A stretch of 64,000 nucleotides of DNA from Thermoactinomyces sp. DSM 45891 (GTDB lineage Bacteria; Bacillota; Bacilli; Thermoactinomycetales; Thermoactinomycetaceae), in NCBI RefSeq assembly GCF_900119485.1, contig NZ_FPJZ01000001.1:536053-600052 (forward strand), read 5' to 3'. Position 1 is the stretch's first letter; each line of letters starts with the position of its first letter. This document shows positions 34,657-43,914 of this stretch, in pieces. The position numbers and the translations under genes are program-made. A model generated the notes under the pieces. The model did not search any database. It was given only the letters and a program-made list of their open reading frames with translations, and had not been told where the DNA came from.

Positions 34657-35769
34657 ATGAATCATACAAAATCCATTTCTATCATTCATATTTCCATGAT
34701 CGGTATGGTTGCAATCGGATTCAAAAGTCATGTCCTTGTAATCCCACCCCTTATTCAAACAGCAGGCAGAGACTCCTGGATGACTCCTATCATTATCCTG
34801 ATTGTCGCCTTACTATGGGCCCCTCTATTAATTTATATAAATAAAAAAACGCAAGAGGAGAACCAATCGTTGATCCTTTGGCTTAGAGATCATATCGGAA
34901 AAACTCCTACCTACATTATTTCGTTCCTGATTCTTCTAGAATGTACAGCCATTGTTTCTTTTGCTTTAAACGATACGATTGTTTGGACTAGTATATCCTA
35001 CCTTCCGTCCACACCTAAATATTTTATTACCGTGATACTAGCTAGTACCGCCTTTTACTTAGCTCTCAAGGGCCTCCGAACTCTGGCTATCGTTAATTTT
35101 GTGTTGATCTTTGCCATTGTCGCATTTGGCTTTTTTGCCGGTATTAGTAATCTACAAGTAAAAAACTACTCATTACTTCTGCCTTTTTTAGAAAATGGCA
35201 TGAAACCTGTTATACAAGGGTCCATCTATCCAGCTTCTGGCATAGTCGAAATGGTTATCTTTATTCTGCTTCAACACAAGGTCAAAAAACCCTTAAAATA
35301 CAAACATCTTGCTTGGAATATCCTCATCTTGTCCTCCTTAGCACTAGGCCCTCTTCTGGGAGCCATTATTGAATTTGGTCCGAAAGAAGCCGCACGACAA
35401 CGCTATCCAGCATTTGAGGAATGGGGACTTGTTCAGCTTTCTGAATTCGTCGGGCATCTTGATTTTTTATCTATTTATCAGTGGCTATCAGGGGCGTTTA
35501 TCCGAATCTCATTATATTTAATCATCATTGGCGAGCTTTTCCCATTGCAGAAAAAAGCTACAAGAAAATATATCATGCTTGGTATCATCACACTCTCTAC
35601 TATTTTAGTTTGTATAGGGGCAAGCGATACCATATTTTATAAATGGGAAAAAATCTTGTTTTTACCACTTACAGCCTATATATTTTCCTCCATCTCTATC
35701 ATATTGGCCATATGTGTGTGGTTTGGTAGTAAAAAGTCTAAGAAAAAAGCGAACAAAGCGCAGGGGTGA
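34657..35769 (+). CDS. spore germination receptor B subunit (GerAB/GerKB family permease)
   Basis: A 370-residue amino acid-permease-like membrane protein with about ten hydrophobic segments, the subunit that binds the germinant in Ger receptors. SIIHISMIGMVAIGFKSHVLVIPPLIQTAGRDSW-like sequence at the N-terminus, followed by the EENQSLILWLRDHIGK loop, is typical. The start is ATG 34657, with AGGAG 10 bases before it; an ATG nine bases earlier abuts the site. First gene of a gerB-gerA-gerC operon. Confidence 0.92.
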   Translation: MNHTKSISIIHISMIGMVAIGFKSHVLVIPPLIQTAGRDSWMTPIIILIVALLWAPLLIYINKKTQEENQSLILWLRDHIGKTPTYIISFLILLECTAIVSFALNDTIVWTSISYLPSTPKYFITVILASTAFYLALKGLRTLAIVNFVLIFAIVAFGFFAGISNLQVKNYSLLLPFLENGMKPVIQGSIYPASGIVEMVIFILLQHKVKKPLKYKHLAWNILILSSLALGPLLGAIIEFGPKEAARQRYPAFEEWGLVQLSEFVGHLDFLSIYQWLSGAFIRISLYLIIIGELFPLQKKATRKYIMLGIITLSTILVCIGASDTIFYKWEKILFLPLTAYIFSSISIILAICVWFGSKKSKKKANKAQG

Positions 35770-35775
35770 TTTCGT

Positions 35776-37305
35776 ATGAAATTTAGCCTTAGAAAAAAGA
35801 AAATGAAAAATAAAGCCCTTAGCGATGAATTAACGTACTCCCATCCAAAACAGGAGCCCCTAAATGAAGGCATTTTACGTAATTTGTTTCAAAAATGCCC
35901 CGATGTTTACTTTCAAGAATACCAATCTGGGGATCCAGTCCAGCGAGTTCTATTCATCTTTTGTTCAGGCATGGTCGATCAAGATACAATGAATCGTCTA
36001 CTGCAAGACCGCATCCATCAATTTTTAGATGCCCTAGATCCTTGCGATGAAATGACGTACTCCCTTATACAAGAACAGTTACACCTACCGAATGTTCAAG
36101 AAGTCCATCTTGCAAATGAAGTCATATCTGATGTATTTTCTGGAAAAACACTCATCTACTTTGAAAATACAGGTTACCTTGTTTCGACCAATCTATCTAA
36201 GCGACCGCAACGAACCCCCGAAGAAAGCAAGATGGAAGTTACGATTAAGGGGCCCCGTGATAACTTTATTGAAGATCTCACGACCAATATCTCACTCATT
36301 CGCAAACGCCTCAAAACAAATTCGATGTGTGTCGAATTTTTCGAGGTTGGAAGACGTAGTAAAACAACCATTTCTCTTCTATACATGGATGATATCGCTA
36401 ATCCAGACTTACTCGAAAAAGCCCGAAAAAAAATCGAAGCAATCGACATTGATGCCATATATGGTGGAAACCAGCTCATGGAGTTAATCGAAGAAAATGG
36501 GAACCTCTTCCCCCTGCATAACTACACAGGTAGACCTGACTTTGTCGTTCAATCTCTTTTGAGCGGGAGAATTACAATTCTTCTCGATGGGGTTGCGTAT
36601 GCCATCATTATTCCTTCTAATATCTTATTACAGTTAAAGGCGGCAGAGGATAGTGAATACACAGCAATCTACAGCTCCTTAGCAAGATTTCTTCGATTTA
36701 TAGGGGTCTTCATAGCCACGCTCCTCCCGGCATTTTGGGTGGCTGTTACTGGATTCCATCAAAATCAAATCCCTTTTGCTCTATTGACTACCGTTATTGA
36801 ATCGCGAATGGGCGTTCCTTTACCGATCCCTCTAGAAGCTCTCTTGATGTTAGTTCTGTTTGAACTATTTCGAGAGGCCGGCTTACGACTTCCGATTGCG
36901 ATTGGTCAAACATTAAGTGTAGTAGGTGGACTCATCATCGGGGATGCCGCTATTCAAGCAGGGCTAACAAGTCCGGTAACAGTCGTGGTCATTGCCGTTT
37001 CCACTATTGCTACCTTTACCCTTGTTAATCAGTCCATCATCGGTGCGATCAGTATTCTGCGCTTCCTGTCTCTCATCTTGGCATCCATTTTCGGTCTATT
37101 TGGCTTTTGTCTCTCGTTCTTCTTCATTTTGATTTACTTAGCCAGTCTACATACGTTTGGCTACCCTTATTTGGAAATTGCTACTAGAGCGAGCTTTTCC
37201 CATTTCATGAAATCGTTATTCCGTCTCCCTACCAATAGATACATTAGTCGTCCACAGGAATTTCATCCCAAAGACCCGACAAGAAAAGGAAGCGACAAAG
37301 GATGA
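35776..37305 (+). CDS. spore germination receptor A subunit (GerAA/GerKA family)
   Basis: A 509-residue protein with a soluble N-terminal part (about residues 1-290) and four to six membrane segments in the C-terminal part. Family motifs seen are EVTIKGPRDNFIEDL, TNISLIRKRLK, PFALLTTVIESRMGVPLP and the RLPIAIGQTLSVVGGLIIGDAA block. AGGGGTGA at the end of the B gene serves as its ribosome binding site. It overlaps the next gene by four bases (ATGA). Confidence 0.96.
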   Translation: MKFSLRKKKMKNKALSDELTYSHPKQEPLNEGILRNLFQKCPDVYFQEYQSGDPVQRVLFIFCSGMVDQDTMNRLLQDRIHQFLDALDPCDEMTYSLIQEQLHLPNVQEVHLANEVISDVFSGKTLIYFENTGYLVSTNLSKRPQRTPEESKMEVTIKGPRDNFIEDLTTNISLIRKRLKTNSMCVEFFEVGRRSKTTISLLYMDDIANPDLLEKARKKIEAIDIDAIYGGNQLMELIEENGNLFPLHNYTGRPDFVVQSLLSGRITILLDGVAYAIIIPSNILLQLKAAEDSEYTAIYSSLARFLRFIGVFIATLLPAFWVAVTGFHQNQIPFALLTTVIESRMGVPLPIPLEALLMLVLFELFREAGLRLPIAIGQTLSVVGGLIIGDAAIQAGLTSPVTVVVIAVSTIATFTLVNQSIIGAISILRFLSLILASIFGLFGFCLSFFFILIYLASLHTFGYPYLEIATRASFSHFMKSLFRLPTNRYISRPQEFHPKDPTRKGSDKG

Positions 37306-38441
37306 AAAAGAAATTATGGCTCACAATAGTCCTCCTCTTACTGTTCCCACTAACGATTACGGGTTGTTGGGATCTGAATGAACCTGAACAAATGGTGTAT
37401 GCAAATGGACTCGGTGTTGATTTTAAAGATGGTGTTTATACAGTCTACTCTCAACTGTTTGATCTCGGAACATCTGGAAAATCTGAACAAGGCCGCCCCA
37501 CCAGCCCTCACGGGGAAATCATCTGGGGGGAGGGACGGGATGTGGATGAAGCCGTTTTTAATGTCTATAAATCAAGTGATCGAAAAATATTTTGGGGTCA
37601 TCTCTCTTTTGTCATTATGACAGAAGCGGCTATCAAGAATGGAGGGCAACAGCAGATTTTAGATATGTTGGATCGTTTCGTAGAAATTCGCTACCACCTT
37701 TGGTTTTATGTTAGCCATGCACCGCTTAGGGACCTTCTCGTAGCATCTAACTATCCATCTAGTTTAGATAATCCTAAAACGATCTTCGAGCAGGGTTCAT
37801 TTGTGAAACCCGTTACGATGAGAGAAGTGATTATTAAACTAGATGAACCTGGGCATGAAGCAGTTATCCCAACCGTTAGTATTACACCTAATCGGATTGA
37901 AGAGAAAGAAGAAGTTACATCGGGTATCCGCCTTCACGGAGTTACTATCATCACCAATCATGCGTATAAAGGATTCTTAACAGAGTCGGAAGGAGTTGGC
38001 CTTAGATGGTTAACAGATAAAACAAAACGTGGACAAATTTCCATACACAAAGATGGAAAACCAGCCGCATCCATTATCGTCCAAAAGTTGAACACTGATA
38101 TTGTTCCATCGGTTCAAGGAAATAAGGTCCAATTTGATATTAAAATCAAGGGATCTGCTGTTGTAAGTGCACTCTATCAAAAAATAGATCTCGCGTTTCT
38201 AAATAAAGAGATCTCTAAAAAGATAGAAGAAGAAGTAATGCTTACCTACAATGAATCGATCAAGCAAGATACAGATATTTATCGACTTTCTGAAAAACTG
38301 TATCGATCAGATGTAAAATCATGGAAAAGAATTGCACGGAATGGAAAAGTCCCCCTAAACAAAGATTCGATTCATTCTATGAGGGCAGATGTCGATCTTC
38401 GTTACACCAATCAGTTGCACTTGGTACCTTCGATTGAATAG
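37302..38441 (+). CDS. spore germination receptor C subunit (GerAC/GerKC lipoprotein)
   Basis: A 379-residue lipoprotein of the Ger(x)C family. The signal peptide ends in the lipobox TITGC with Cys22, followed by the family start WDLNEPEQMVYANGLGVDF. The domain layout (N-terminal Spore_GerAC region, then KIKGSAVVSAL and a C-terminal helix-rich part) is normal. It starts within the ATGA overlap with the A subunit, so translation is coupled. With the two upstream genes it should form one nutrient receptor in the spore inner membrane; the germinant cannot be named. Confidence 0.95.
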   Translation: MKKKLWLTIVLLLLFPLTITGCWDLNEPEQMVYANGLGVDFKDGVYTVYSQLFDLGTSGKSEQGRPTSPHGEIIWGEGRDVDEAVFNVYKSSDRKIFWGHLSFVIMTEAAIKNGGQQQILDMLDRFVEIRYHLWFYVSHAPLRDLLVASNYPSSLDNPKTIFEQGSFVKPVTMREVIIKLDEPGHEAVIPTVSITPNRIEEKEEVTSGIRLHGVTIITNHAYKGFLTESEGVGLRWLTDKTKRGQISIHKDGKPAASIIVQKLNTDIVPSVQGNKVQFDIKIKGSAVVSALYQKIDLAFLNKEISKKIEEEVMLTYNESIKQDTDIYRLSEKLYRSDVKSWKRIARNGKVPLNKDSIHSMRADVDLRYTNQLHLVPSIE

Positions 38442-38452
38442 AACACCTACCT

Positions 38453-38492
38453 CGCCTGATGGATTATCACTCCATCAGGCATTTCTATTTTG
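38453..38492 (+). terminator. terminator of the ger operon
   Basis: GCCTGATGGA (38454-38463) pairs perfectly with TCCATCAGGC (38471-38480), followed by ATTTCTATTTT. Confidence 0.85.
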
Positions 38493-38560
38493 AATACCCA
38501 CACTTCTGATAACCTATCTTCATATCTTATAGAGAATACATGTTATAGGGGGTTTATGAT

Positions 38561-39115
38561 TTGAAAACAAAGAAAAAGTCACCATCGTATCAAATCGCCC
38601 TTTCCCCTCCTTGGATAACTTTCGCTAACCTTGTTCAAAATACAGTAGGGGCAGATCCAAATGTCCGAGTTCGTAATCTACGCGCTAATGGATCGAACTA
38701 TACCTTACCTATTGTCGTTCGTAACTTAGGAAGAGCAAGGGCTATCGCTACTCTTATCCAAAATAATGTGCAATTTGGAGGGACTACCGTAACCATCCAG
38801 ATTCAAACAAACAACGGACAAACAGTAACACCAAATAGTACTATTGCCATCACCCCTCAACAAATCGCACGTCTGTATCGACGAGCTTTTTCTACAAACA
38901 ATCTCTTCTCCCTTGTCCGAGTTCGCTCCATTACACCTCCATTAGGTCCTGTTGCTGTCTTTCCTATTTTTGAACCAGAAATAGTCCAATTTCCCAATGA
39001 CGATTTATCCGATTACTACAATAACTATAACAATGTAGCCGCTTTTGCTTTCCAAGCTGTGCTACTTAATACAATCAACAACATCTCCATTAACTTCTCT
39101 ACCGCCGAATCGTAA
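38561..39115 (+). CDS. 184-residue protein of unknown function downstream of the ger operon
   Basis: Not recognised. TTG start with AGGGGG 7 bases before. There is no signal peptide, despite a Lys-rich N-terminus. The chain is rich in Asn, Thr, Val and Ile with a beta-strand pattern (TVTIQIQTNNGQTVTPNSTIAIT), has few charged residues, no cysteine, and ends in an Asn/Tyr-rich stretch (DDLSDYYNNYNNVAAF). Such composition suits a structural or surface protein, possibly of the spore, given its neighbours. It has its own transcription unit after the ger terminator. Confidence 0.7.
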   Translation: MKTKKKSPSYQIALSPPWITFANLVQNTVGADPNVRVRNLRANGSNYTLPIVVRNLGRARAIATLIQNNVQFGGTTVTIQIQTNNGQTVTPNSTIAITPQQIARLYRRAFSTNNLFSLVRVRSITPPLGPVAVFPIFEPEIVQFPNDDLSDYYNNYNNVAAFAFQAVLLNTINNISINFSTAES

Positions 39116-39136
39116 AAAGATCGTCCATCTAAAAAT

Positions 39137-39223
39137 AAAAAGACGAACTCCTGTGATATGATATGACCCCAAAAGGTAGCCTACCTAGGGGAATATCCAT
39201 TCATTTAGAGAGTACGTCTTTTT
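39137..39223. repeat. 87-bp nested inverted repeat acting as a bidirectional terminator, possible MITE or IS-end remnant
   Basis: Outer arms AAAAAGACG+CTC (39137-39150) pair with GAG+CGTCTTTTT (39210-39223). Inside lie GATAT/ATATC (39155-39159 with 39193-39197), CCCC/GGGG (39167-39170 with 39188-39191) and GGTAG/CTACC (39175-39185). A/T runs at both ends allow termination of the converging 38561 and 39246 genes. The inner TGACCCCAAAAGGTAG resembles the termini of some IS3-family elements, from memory only. Confidence 0.6.
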
Positions 39224-39245
39224 TATATTGGTTCCATTCCTACTC

Positions 39246-40184
39246 TTATAATTCCACATTCCCACCACTGAGAATGACCCCAATACAACTTCCTTTCTCA
39301 ATTTGAAATTTGCGGAACATAACAGCCGCTAGAGCAACTGCACTTGATGGCTCAATTACGATCTTTAAGCGAACCATTGCAAATCGCATGGCAACTTCAA
39401 TCTCTTCTTCCGATACTGTCACCACTTCGTGAACCATTTGCTGGATAATCGGAAAATTCCTCTCCCCTACCTGCTGGGTTCTCAGTCCATCTGCGATCGT
39501 ATCCGGCGGATCAATTCGAACTCTTTCCCCTTGCAGTATCGATCTCCTTACATCATCAGCTCCTTCAGGCTCCACACCATAAATCTTCACACGTGGATTC
39601 ATGCCTTTTCCTGCAAGAGCTGTTCCCGATATAAGCCCTCCTCCCCCTACTGGAGTAACCAAATGCTCCAGAAATGGATGCTCTTGCATCAACTCATATG
39701 CCGCTGTTCCAGCGCCTGCAATAATATCAGGATGATCAAACGGTGGAATAATGGCCATTCCGTGTTCCTCCGAATACCTAGCGGCAATCATTTCTCGACT
39801 TTCCTTATGTCGATCATAAAAAAGTACATTCCCTCCATAATTTTGCACAGCCTCAATCTTTACCTCTGGGGTATCATCTGGCATCACAATGGTGGCTTGT
39901 ACATCCAGGATCTTACATGCAAGAGCTAGTCCTTGGGCATGATTCCCTGAAGAAAACGCAATTACACCCCGCTTTCTTTCCTCCTCTGACAATTTACTTA
40001 ACGCATTATAAGCACCCCGAAATTTAAAAGCTCCACCCCGTTGGAAATTTTCACATTTTAAATAGACTTGTTGCCTAGACAATTCATTTAGAACTCTAGA
40101 AGTTAATACTGGTGTACGATTTGCTACTCCACGGAGTCGTTCGACCGCATCAATAATGTCGTGGAATATGATCGCCTTATTCAT
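39246..40184 (-). CDS. PLP-dependent threonine/serine dehydratase-like protein (or serine racemase)
   Basis: A 312-residue fold-type II PLP enzyme. The PLP lysine is in GGAFKFRGAYNAL (about residue 55), the substrate loop is SSGNHAQGLA, and the phosphate-binding glycine loop is PVGGGGLISGTALA. There is no C-terminal regulatory ACT domain, so it is like catabolic TdcB-type threonine dehydratase or eukaryotic-type serine racemase rather than biosynthetic IlvA. The start is ATG 40184 with AAAGGAG 9 bases upstream; the longer frame from 40259 has no site. It stands alone, divergent from padR. Confidence 0.88.
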   Translation of the reverse strand: MNKAIIFHDIIDAVERLRGVANRTPVLTSRVLNELSRQQVYLKCENFQRGGAFKFRGAYNALSKLSEEERKRGVIAFSSGNHAQGLALACKILDVQATIVMPDDTPEVKIEAVQNYGGNVLFYDRHKESREMIAARYSEEHGMAIIPPFDHPDIIAGAGTAAYELMQEHPFLEHLVTPVGGGGLISGTALAGKGMNPRVKIYGVEPEGADDVRRSILQGERVRIDPPDTIADGLRTQQVGERNFPIIQQMVHEVVTVSEEEIEVAMRFAMVRLKIVIEPSSAVALAAVMFRKFQIEKGSCIGVILSGGNVEL

Positions 40185-40288
40185 TCGACCCGCTCCTTTG
40201 GTAGATTTATTTATTATTTTATCTGAACTGAATCGAAAGGGGAATGAATTTATATTCATCTTATCTAAACTTGGATAGGAAAATTACT

Positions 40289-40317
40289 TTGACAGACATA
40301 TATATGTGTGTTACATT
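40289..40317 (+). promoter_or_regulatory. promoter of the padR operon with a palindrome in the spacer
   Basis: TTGACA (40289-40294), 17-base spacer, TACATT (40312-40317). The spacer contains the perfect palindrome ACATATATATGT (40296-40307), similar to the ATGT/ACAT operators used by PadR proteins, so the downstream regulator probably represses itself here. Confidence 0.65.
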
Positions 40318-40339
40318 TTATATTGTGAGGTGAATAACT

Positions 40340-40687
40340 ATGGGTAAAACAATATCAACGGATCTGATTCGAGGTCATACAAGTACCATCATTTTAAATG
40401 TATTACAACAAGGGGATAGCTACGGTTATGAGATTTACCAAAAGATCATCCAACTTAGTCATCAGCAGTACGAACTAAAGGAAGCAACATTATACTCCGC
40501 CTTTCGCAGACTCGAACAGGACGGATATATCAGCTCCTATTGGGGAGATGAAACACAAGGCGGCAGACGGAAGTATTACCGAATTACAGACTCTGGTAAT
40601 GATTTTTATAAACAAAGTAAAGATGAGTGGAATATAGCCAAAGAGATATTAAACCAACTCATTGAAGGAGTAATCGACCATGAATAA
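40340..40687 (+). CDS. PadR family transcriptional regulator
   Basis: A 115-residue winged-helix regulator of the short PadR-s2 type. TSTIILNVLQQGDSYGYEIYQKI starts the recognition domain, followed by KEATLYSAFRRLEQDGYISSYW and GGRRKYYRITDSG, the wing. GAGGTGA precedes the ATG. Its stop overlaps the next gene by 8 bases. Such pairs commonly control an envelope-stress or drug-efflux response; the effector is unknown. Confidence 0.93.
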   Translation: MGKTISTDLIRGHTSTIILNVLQQGDSYGYEIYQKIIQLSHQQYELKEATLYSAFRRLEQDGYISSYWGDETQGGRRKYYRITDSGNDFYKQSKDEWNIAKEILNQLIEGVIDHE

Positions 40688-41345
40688 AAATAAAACGCTC
40701 GATAGTCAGATCCAAATCTATCTAAATCGTCAATTTGAAGGGATTAAAGAGACACAACATCTTTTCGATACAAAAGAAGAGTTGTTTATGAACTTAAAAG
40801 AACGCTCAATGGATTTAATCAAAAATGGAAAAGATGAAGAGGAAGCATTTAGAGATGCGATCGCTTCCATGGGGAATTTAAGCAGTTTAGCTGAAGAGCT
40901 ACGCCAATATGGAGAAGACCCAGTAAAACAATCCATTCATTCTAGGGCACAAGAAAGAATCTCCACCATGGGAATCATCATAGGCGTACTATTGACGATT
41001 TTTGGTATGTTTAACTCTGTCATTGTGTTTTTTATGCACCGTCCTCCCAATGTCGTAGTTGGCTCTGGCTTTTTGTTCATCATGCTCGGTACCGCGCTCA
41101 TCACTTACAGCATGCTCACCAGAGAAACTCGATCTCGCTTTGCGATGCATAAGATTCGCGCGCTACTCTATACAGTAGCCATCAGCACCATTTTATTCGG
41201 CTTCTTTTCATCCGCTTTTAGCTACTTCAGCACTGGAAAGGTGTATGTTGCCATTGCTGCTTGCATGGTATTTGTACTAATTGGATTAGGACTATATCTA
41301 TACCTTATGCTTACCGAAAAAAGTCGTCTGAAAGAAAATAAATAA
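40680..41345 (+). CDS. membrane protein with DUF1700-like/permease-prefix domain, PadR partner
   Basis: A 221-residue protein. The N-terminal half is a helical cytoplasmic domain with LKERSMDLIKNGKDEEEAFRDAIASMGNL, the pattern of the small HAAS/DUF1700 domains paired with PadR regulators. Four membrane segments follow (about residues 95-215). It overlaps padR by 8 bases and is certainly co-transcribed with it. Its function is likely tied to sensing or to regulating the PadR protein, which is inference from gene pairs in other Bacillales. Confidence 0.8.
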   Translation: MNKNKTLDSQIQIYLNRQFEGIKETQHLFDTKEELFMNLKERSMDLIKNGKDEEEAFRDAIASMGNLSSLAEELRQYGEDPVKQSIHSRAQERISTMGIIIGVLLTIFGMFNSVIVFFMHRPPNVVVGSGFLFIMLGTALITYSMLTRETRSRFAMHKIRALLYTVAISTILFGFFSSAFSYFSTGKVYVAIAACMVFVLIGLGLYLYLMLTEKSRLKENK

Positions 41346-41415
41346 GGTTGATTACATGCTTTTGCCTTCCTTCGCACATTCTAATCCTAACAAGTGTGAG
41401 GGAAGGTTTTTGAAT

Positions 41416-42117
41416 ATGATAAACAACCAACAAAAAAAACAACTTCAAGGGCTTCTAGAACAAGAACAGTTAGAATTACAAAAACGATTTGAGGAACATG
41501 GACACTACGGATTAGAAAATTCAATGAATGAATCAGTAGGCGAATTATCCGGTTATGACAACCACCCAGCTGATTTAGGCTCAGAACTATTTGAGCGTTC
41601 CAAAGACTTAGGACTACATGATATGGACGAGCACCATTTACATGATATACAAGATGCCTTATCACGCCTAAAATCTGGGGATTACGGTCAGTGCACCGTA
41701 TGTCATCAAGAGATTCCATTTGAACGACTAGAAGCCGTTCCATGGACCAAGTATTGTATCGAACACCAGCCTGAGCAACATTCCTCTATTCGTCGACCTG
41801 TCGAAGAACAAGTATTACACTCCCCCGAGCACACATTCTTAGACAAGCCCGACTATAACGCCTTTGACGGAGAGGATGCATGGCAAGCCGTCGAACAATA
41901 CGGTACATCCAATCCCCCCGATTTCTTTCGAGACGGAGAAGATTACAACAGTCTATATATAGATCAAGATGAACCACGCGGCTATGTCGATTTAGTCGAA
42001 GCAGTCGCAATTACCGATATCACGGGACACGTAACCGGATTTGCCGAGATCACTCACAACGATGCATATCGTCAGTTAGAGCAAGAAGAATCTGGCTATG
42101 ATGACGAATGGATGTAG
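41416..42117 (+). CDS. YteA family protein, DksA/TraR-type zinc finger
   Basis: A 233-residue protein with an N-terminal helical hairpin (INNQQKKQLQGLLEQEQLELQ), the NHPADLGSELFERSKDLGL motif, and a zinc finger GQCTVCHQEIPFERLEAVPWTKYCIEH (C-x2-C ... C). The C-terminal half is acidic and Tyr/Asp-rich. This is the YteA family, which in B. subtilis is linked to sporulation. The start is ATG 41416 with GAGGGAAGG upstream; the longer frame from 41356 has no good site. A terminator follows at about 42133-42172. Confidence 0.88.
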   Translation: MINNQQKKQLQGLLEQEQLELQKRFEEHGHYGLENSMNESVGELSGYDNHPADLGSELFERSKDLGLHDMDEHHLHDIQDALSRLKSGDYGQCTVCHQEIPFERLEAVPWTKYCIEHQPEQHSSIRRPVEEQVLHSPEHTFLDKPDYNAFDGEDAWQAVEQYGTSNPPDFFRDGEDYNSLYIDQDEPRGYVDLVEAVAITDITGHVTGFAEITHNDAYRQLEQEESGYDDEWM

Positions 42118-42132
42118 ATACCTACACCACGG

Positions 42133-42175
42133 GAAAAATGCTATCTTCTCACCGTGAAGAATAGCGTTTTTTATT
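42133..42175 (+). terminator. terminator after the yteA-like gene
   Basis: AATGCTATCTTC pairs with GAAGAATAGCGTT (one bulge and one G-U), followed by a T run. Confidence 0.75.
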
Positions 42176-42315
42176 TTATATTCGGTCCAATGTTGGCATC
42201 TTAGTAATTAGTTTCGTTATAATAAGCTTTGTACATTAAAAATGCGAAGAAGGGATAGGAGAAACTTTTTATACGATACGCACCTAATGTACAATCCATT
42301 AAGAAAGGGAGAATT

Positions 42316-43803
42316 ATGAAAAAATTTACGACTGTATTCATGGTATCTGTCACAATAGCCTTTTTATTTATCTTGTGGGGTGCTTTCTATCCTGTACACT
42401 TGACTACATACACATCAGCCATTCAAAAATATTTACAAGAAGACTTTGGATGGTTTTACCTTTTATCAGCCACTCTGTTTCTTGTTTTCTCCTTTTATTT
42501 GATTTTTAGTCCATATGGAAAAATCAAACTAGGAAAAGATACGGATCAACCAGAGTATAGTACCCTTAGTTGGTTTGCTATGCTATTTAGTGCAGGCATG
42601 GGGATTGGACTTGTATTTTGGGGTGTAGCTGAACCACTTTCACATTACCATAATCCTGTTGTAGGAGATCCTCAAACTGCTGAAGCAGGAAGGCTAGCTA
42701 TGCGGTCTTCTTTTTTTCACTGGGGACTGCATCCATGGGGGATTTATAGCGTATTAGCACTCGCACTTGCTTATTTTCAATTCCGAAAGAATGCCCCTGG
42801 CCTGATCAGTTATATCTTCTATCCTTTGCTCAAAGAAAAAGTAAATGGGCCAATCGGTAAGACTATTGATATTATCGCCATATTCGCAACGGTTTTTGGA
42901 GTAGCTACTTCACTAGGATTTGGAGCTGTACAAATTAGTGCAGGGCTCTCTTATCTAACGAATATTAGTAACAACTTCACTTCTCAACTAGTGATTATTG
43001 TAGTTGTAACTCTTTTGTTTTTAGTGTCTGCAGCAACCGGTCTTAGTAAAGGGATTCAGTATTTAAGTAATTCAAATATCATCTTAGCAGTATTATTGCT
43101 TTTATTACTCTTATTTGTCGGACCAACTAAATTTATCATGAATATATTTGTAACAACGATAGGTAACTACATTCAAAGCCTTCCCGCAATGAGCTTAAAT
43201 ATGGCTCCATTTTTCCCAAAAACAAATGAGTGGATACAAGGATGGACGGTATTTTATTGGGCATGGTGGATTGCTTGGGCTCCTTTTGTTGGGACCTTTA
43301 TTGCTCGTGTGTCAAAGGGGAGGACAATTAGAGAGTTTGTGATAGGAGTTCTTTTAGTCCCTACTCTTTTTGGTGCTTTATGGTTTTCTGTATTTGGTGG
43401 CTCAGGCCTACATCTAGAGCTTGCAAAGGACTTTTCTCTGTTTAACATTATGAGCGATCAAGGCACGGAAATTGCACTATTTGCCATGCTACAGCAGTAT
43501 CCAATGGGCGGGATATTATCAGTATTAGCTATTTTCTTGATTGCGACATTCTTCATTACCTCAGCTGATTCAGCAACATTTGTATTAGGGATGCAATCAA
43601 GTAATGGCTCTCTCAATCCATCTAACTATATGAAAGTTACTTGGGGACTCATTATTTCTGCTTCTGCAGCAATTCTGCTGTTCTCGGGGGGATTAAATGC
43701 TCTACAAACTGCTTCAATCATTGTATCGTTTCCGTTTATATTCATTCTGTTTGGTATCATATTTTCTCTAGTTCTTGCTCTTCGCAAGGAGAAATTAAAA
43801 TAG
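42316..43803 (+). CDS. BCCT family betaine/carnitine/choline transporter
   Basis: A 495-residue sodium- or proton-coupled transporter with twelve membrane segments. The family signature is visible: SWFAMLFSAGMGIGLVFWGVAEPLSHY (about 88-114), FHWGLHPWGIYSV, and WTVFYWAWWIAWAPFVGTFIARVSKGRTIREFV. The GMGIG glycine-rich segment matches glycine betaine carriers such as OpuD. The likely role is uptake of compatible solutes in osmotic stress. AAGAAAGGGAG precedes the ATG. There are no neighbouring choline-oxidation genes. Confidence 0.94.
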   Translation: MKKFTTVFMVSVTIAFLFILWGAFYPVHLTTYTSAIQKYLQEDFGWFYLLSATLFLVFSFYLIFSPYGKIKLGKDTDQPEYSTLSWFAMLFSAGMGIGLVFWGVAEPLSHYHNPVVGDPQTAEAGRLAMRSSFFHWGLHPWGIYSVLALALAYFQFRKNAPGLISYIFYPLLKEKVNGPIGKTIDIIAIFATVFGVATSLGFGAVQISAGLSYLTNISNNFTSQLVIIVVVTLLFLVSAATGLSKGIQYLSNSNIILAVLLLLLLLFVGPTKFIMNIFVTTIGNYIQSLPAMSLNMAPFFPKTNEWIQGWTVFYWAWWIAWAPFVGTFIARVSKGRTIREFVIGVLLVPTLFGALWFSVFGGSGLHLELAKDFSLFNIMSDQGTEIALFAMLQQYPMGGILSVLAIFLIATFFITSADSATFVLGMQSSNGSLNPSNYMKVTWGLIISASAAILLFSGGLNALQTASIIVSFPFIFILFGIIFSLVLALRKEKLK

Positions 43804-43914
43804 ATAAGTATCTAGTAAATGATCCGATAAGACAATGCTATTTTTTGAGTATGGCCCCTACACTCCTTTACTTCCCTATTGGTATCCGATAAGATGCTAT
43901 ATAAAATTTGATAC

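Noticed and set aside
39429..39929. 166-codon plus-strand ORF inside the dehydratase gene
   Set aside because: Antisense shadow of a gene with full PLP-enzyme motifs; no ribosome binding site.
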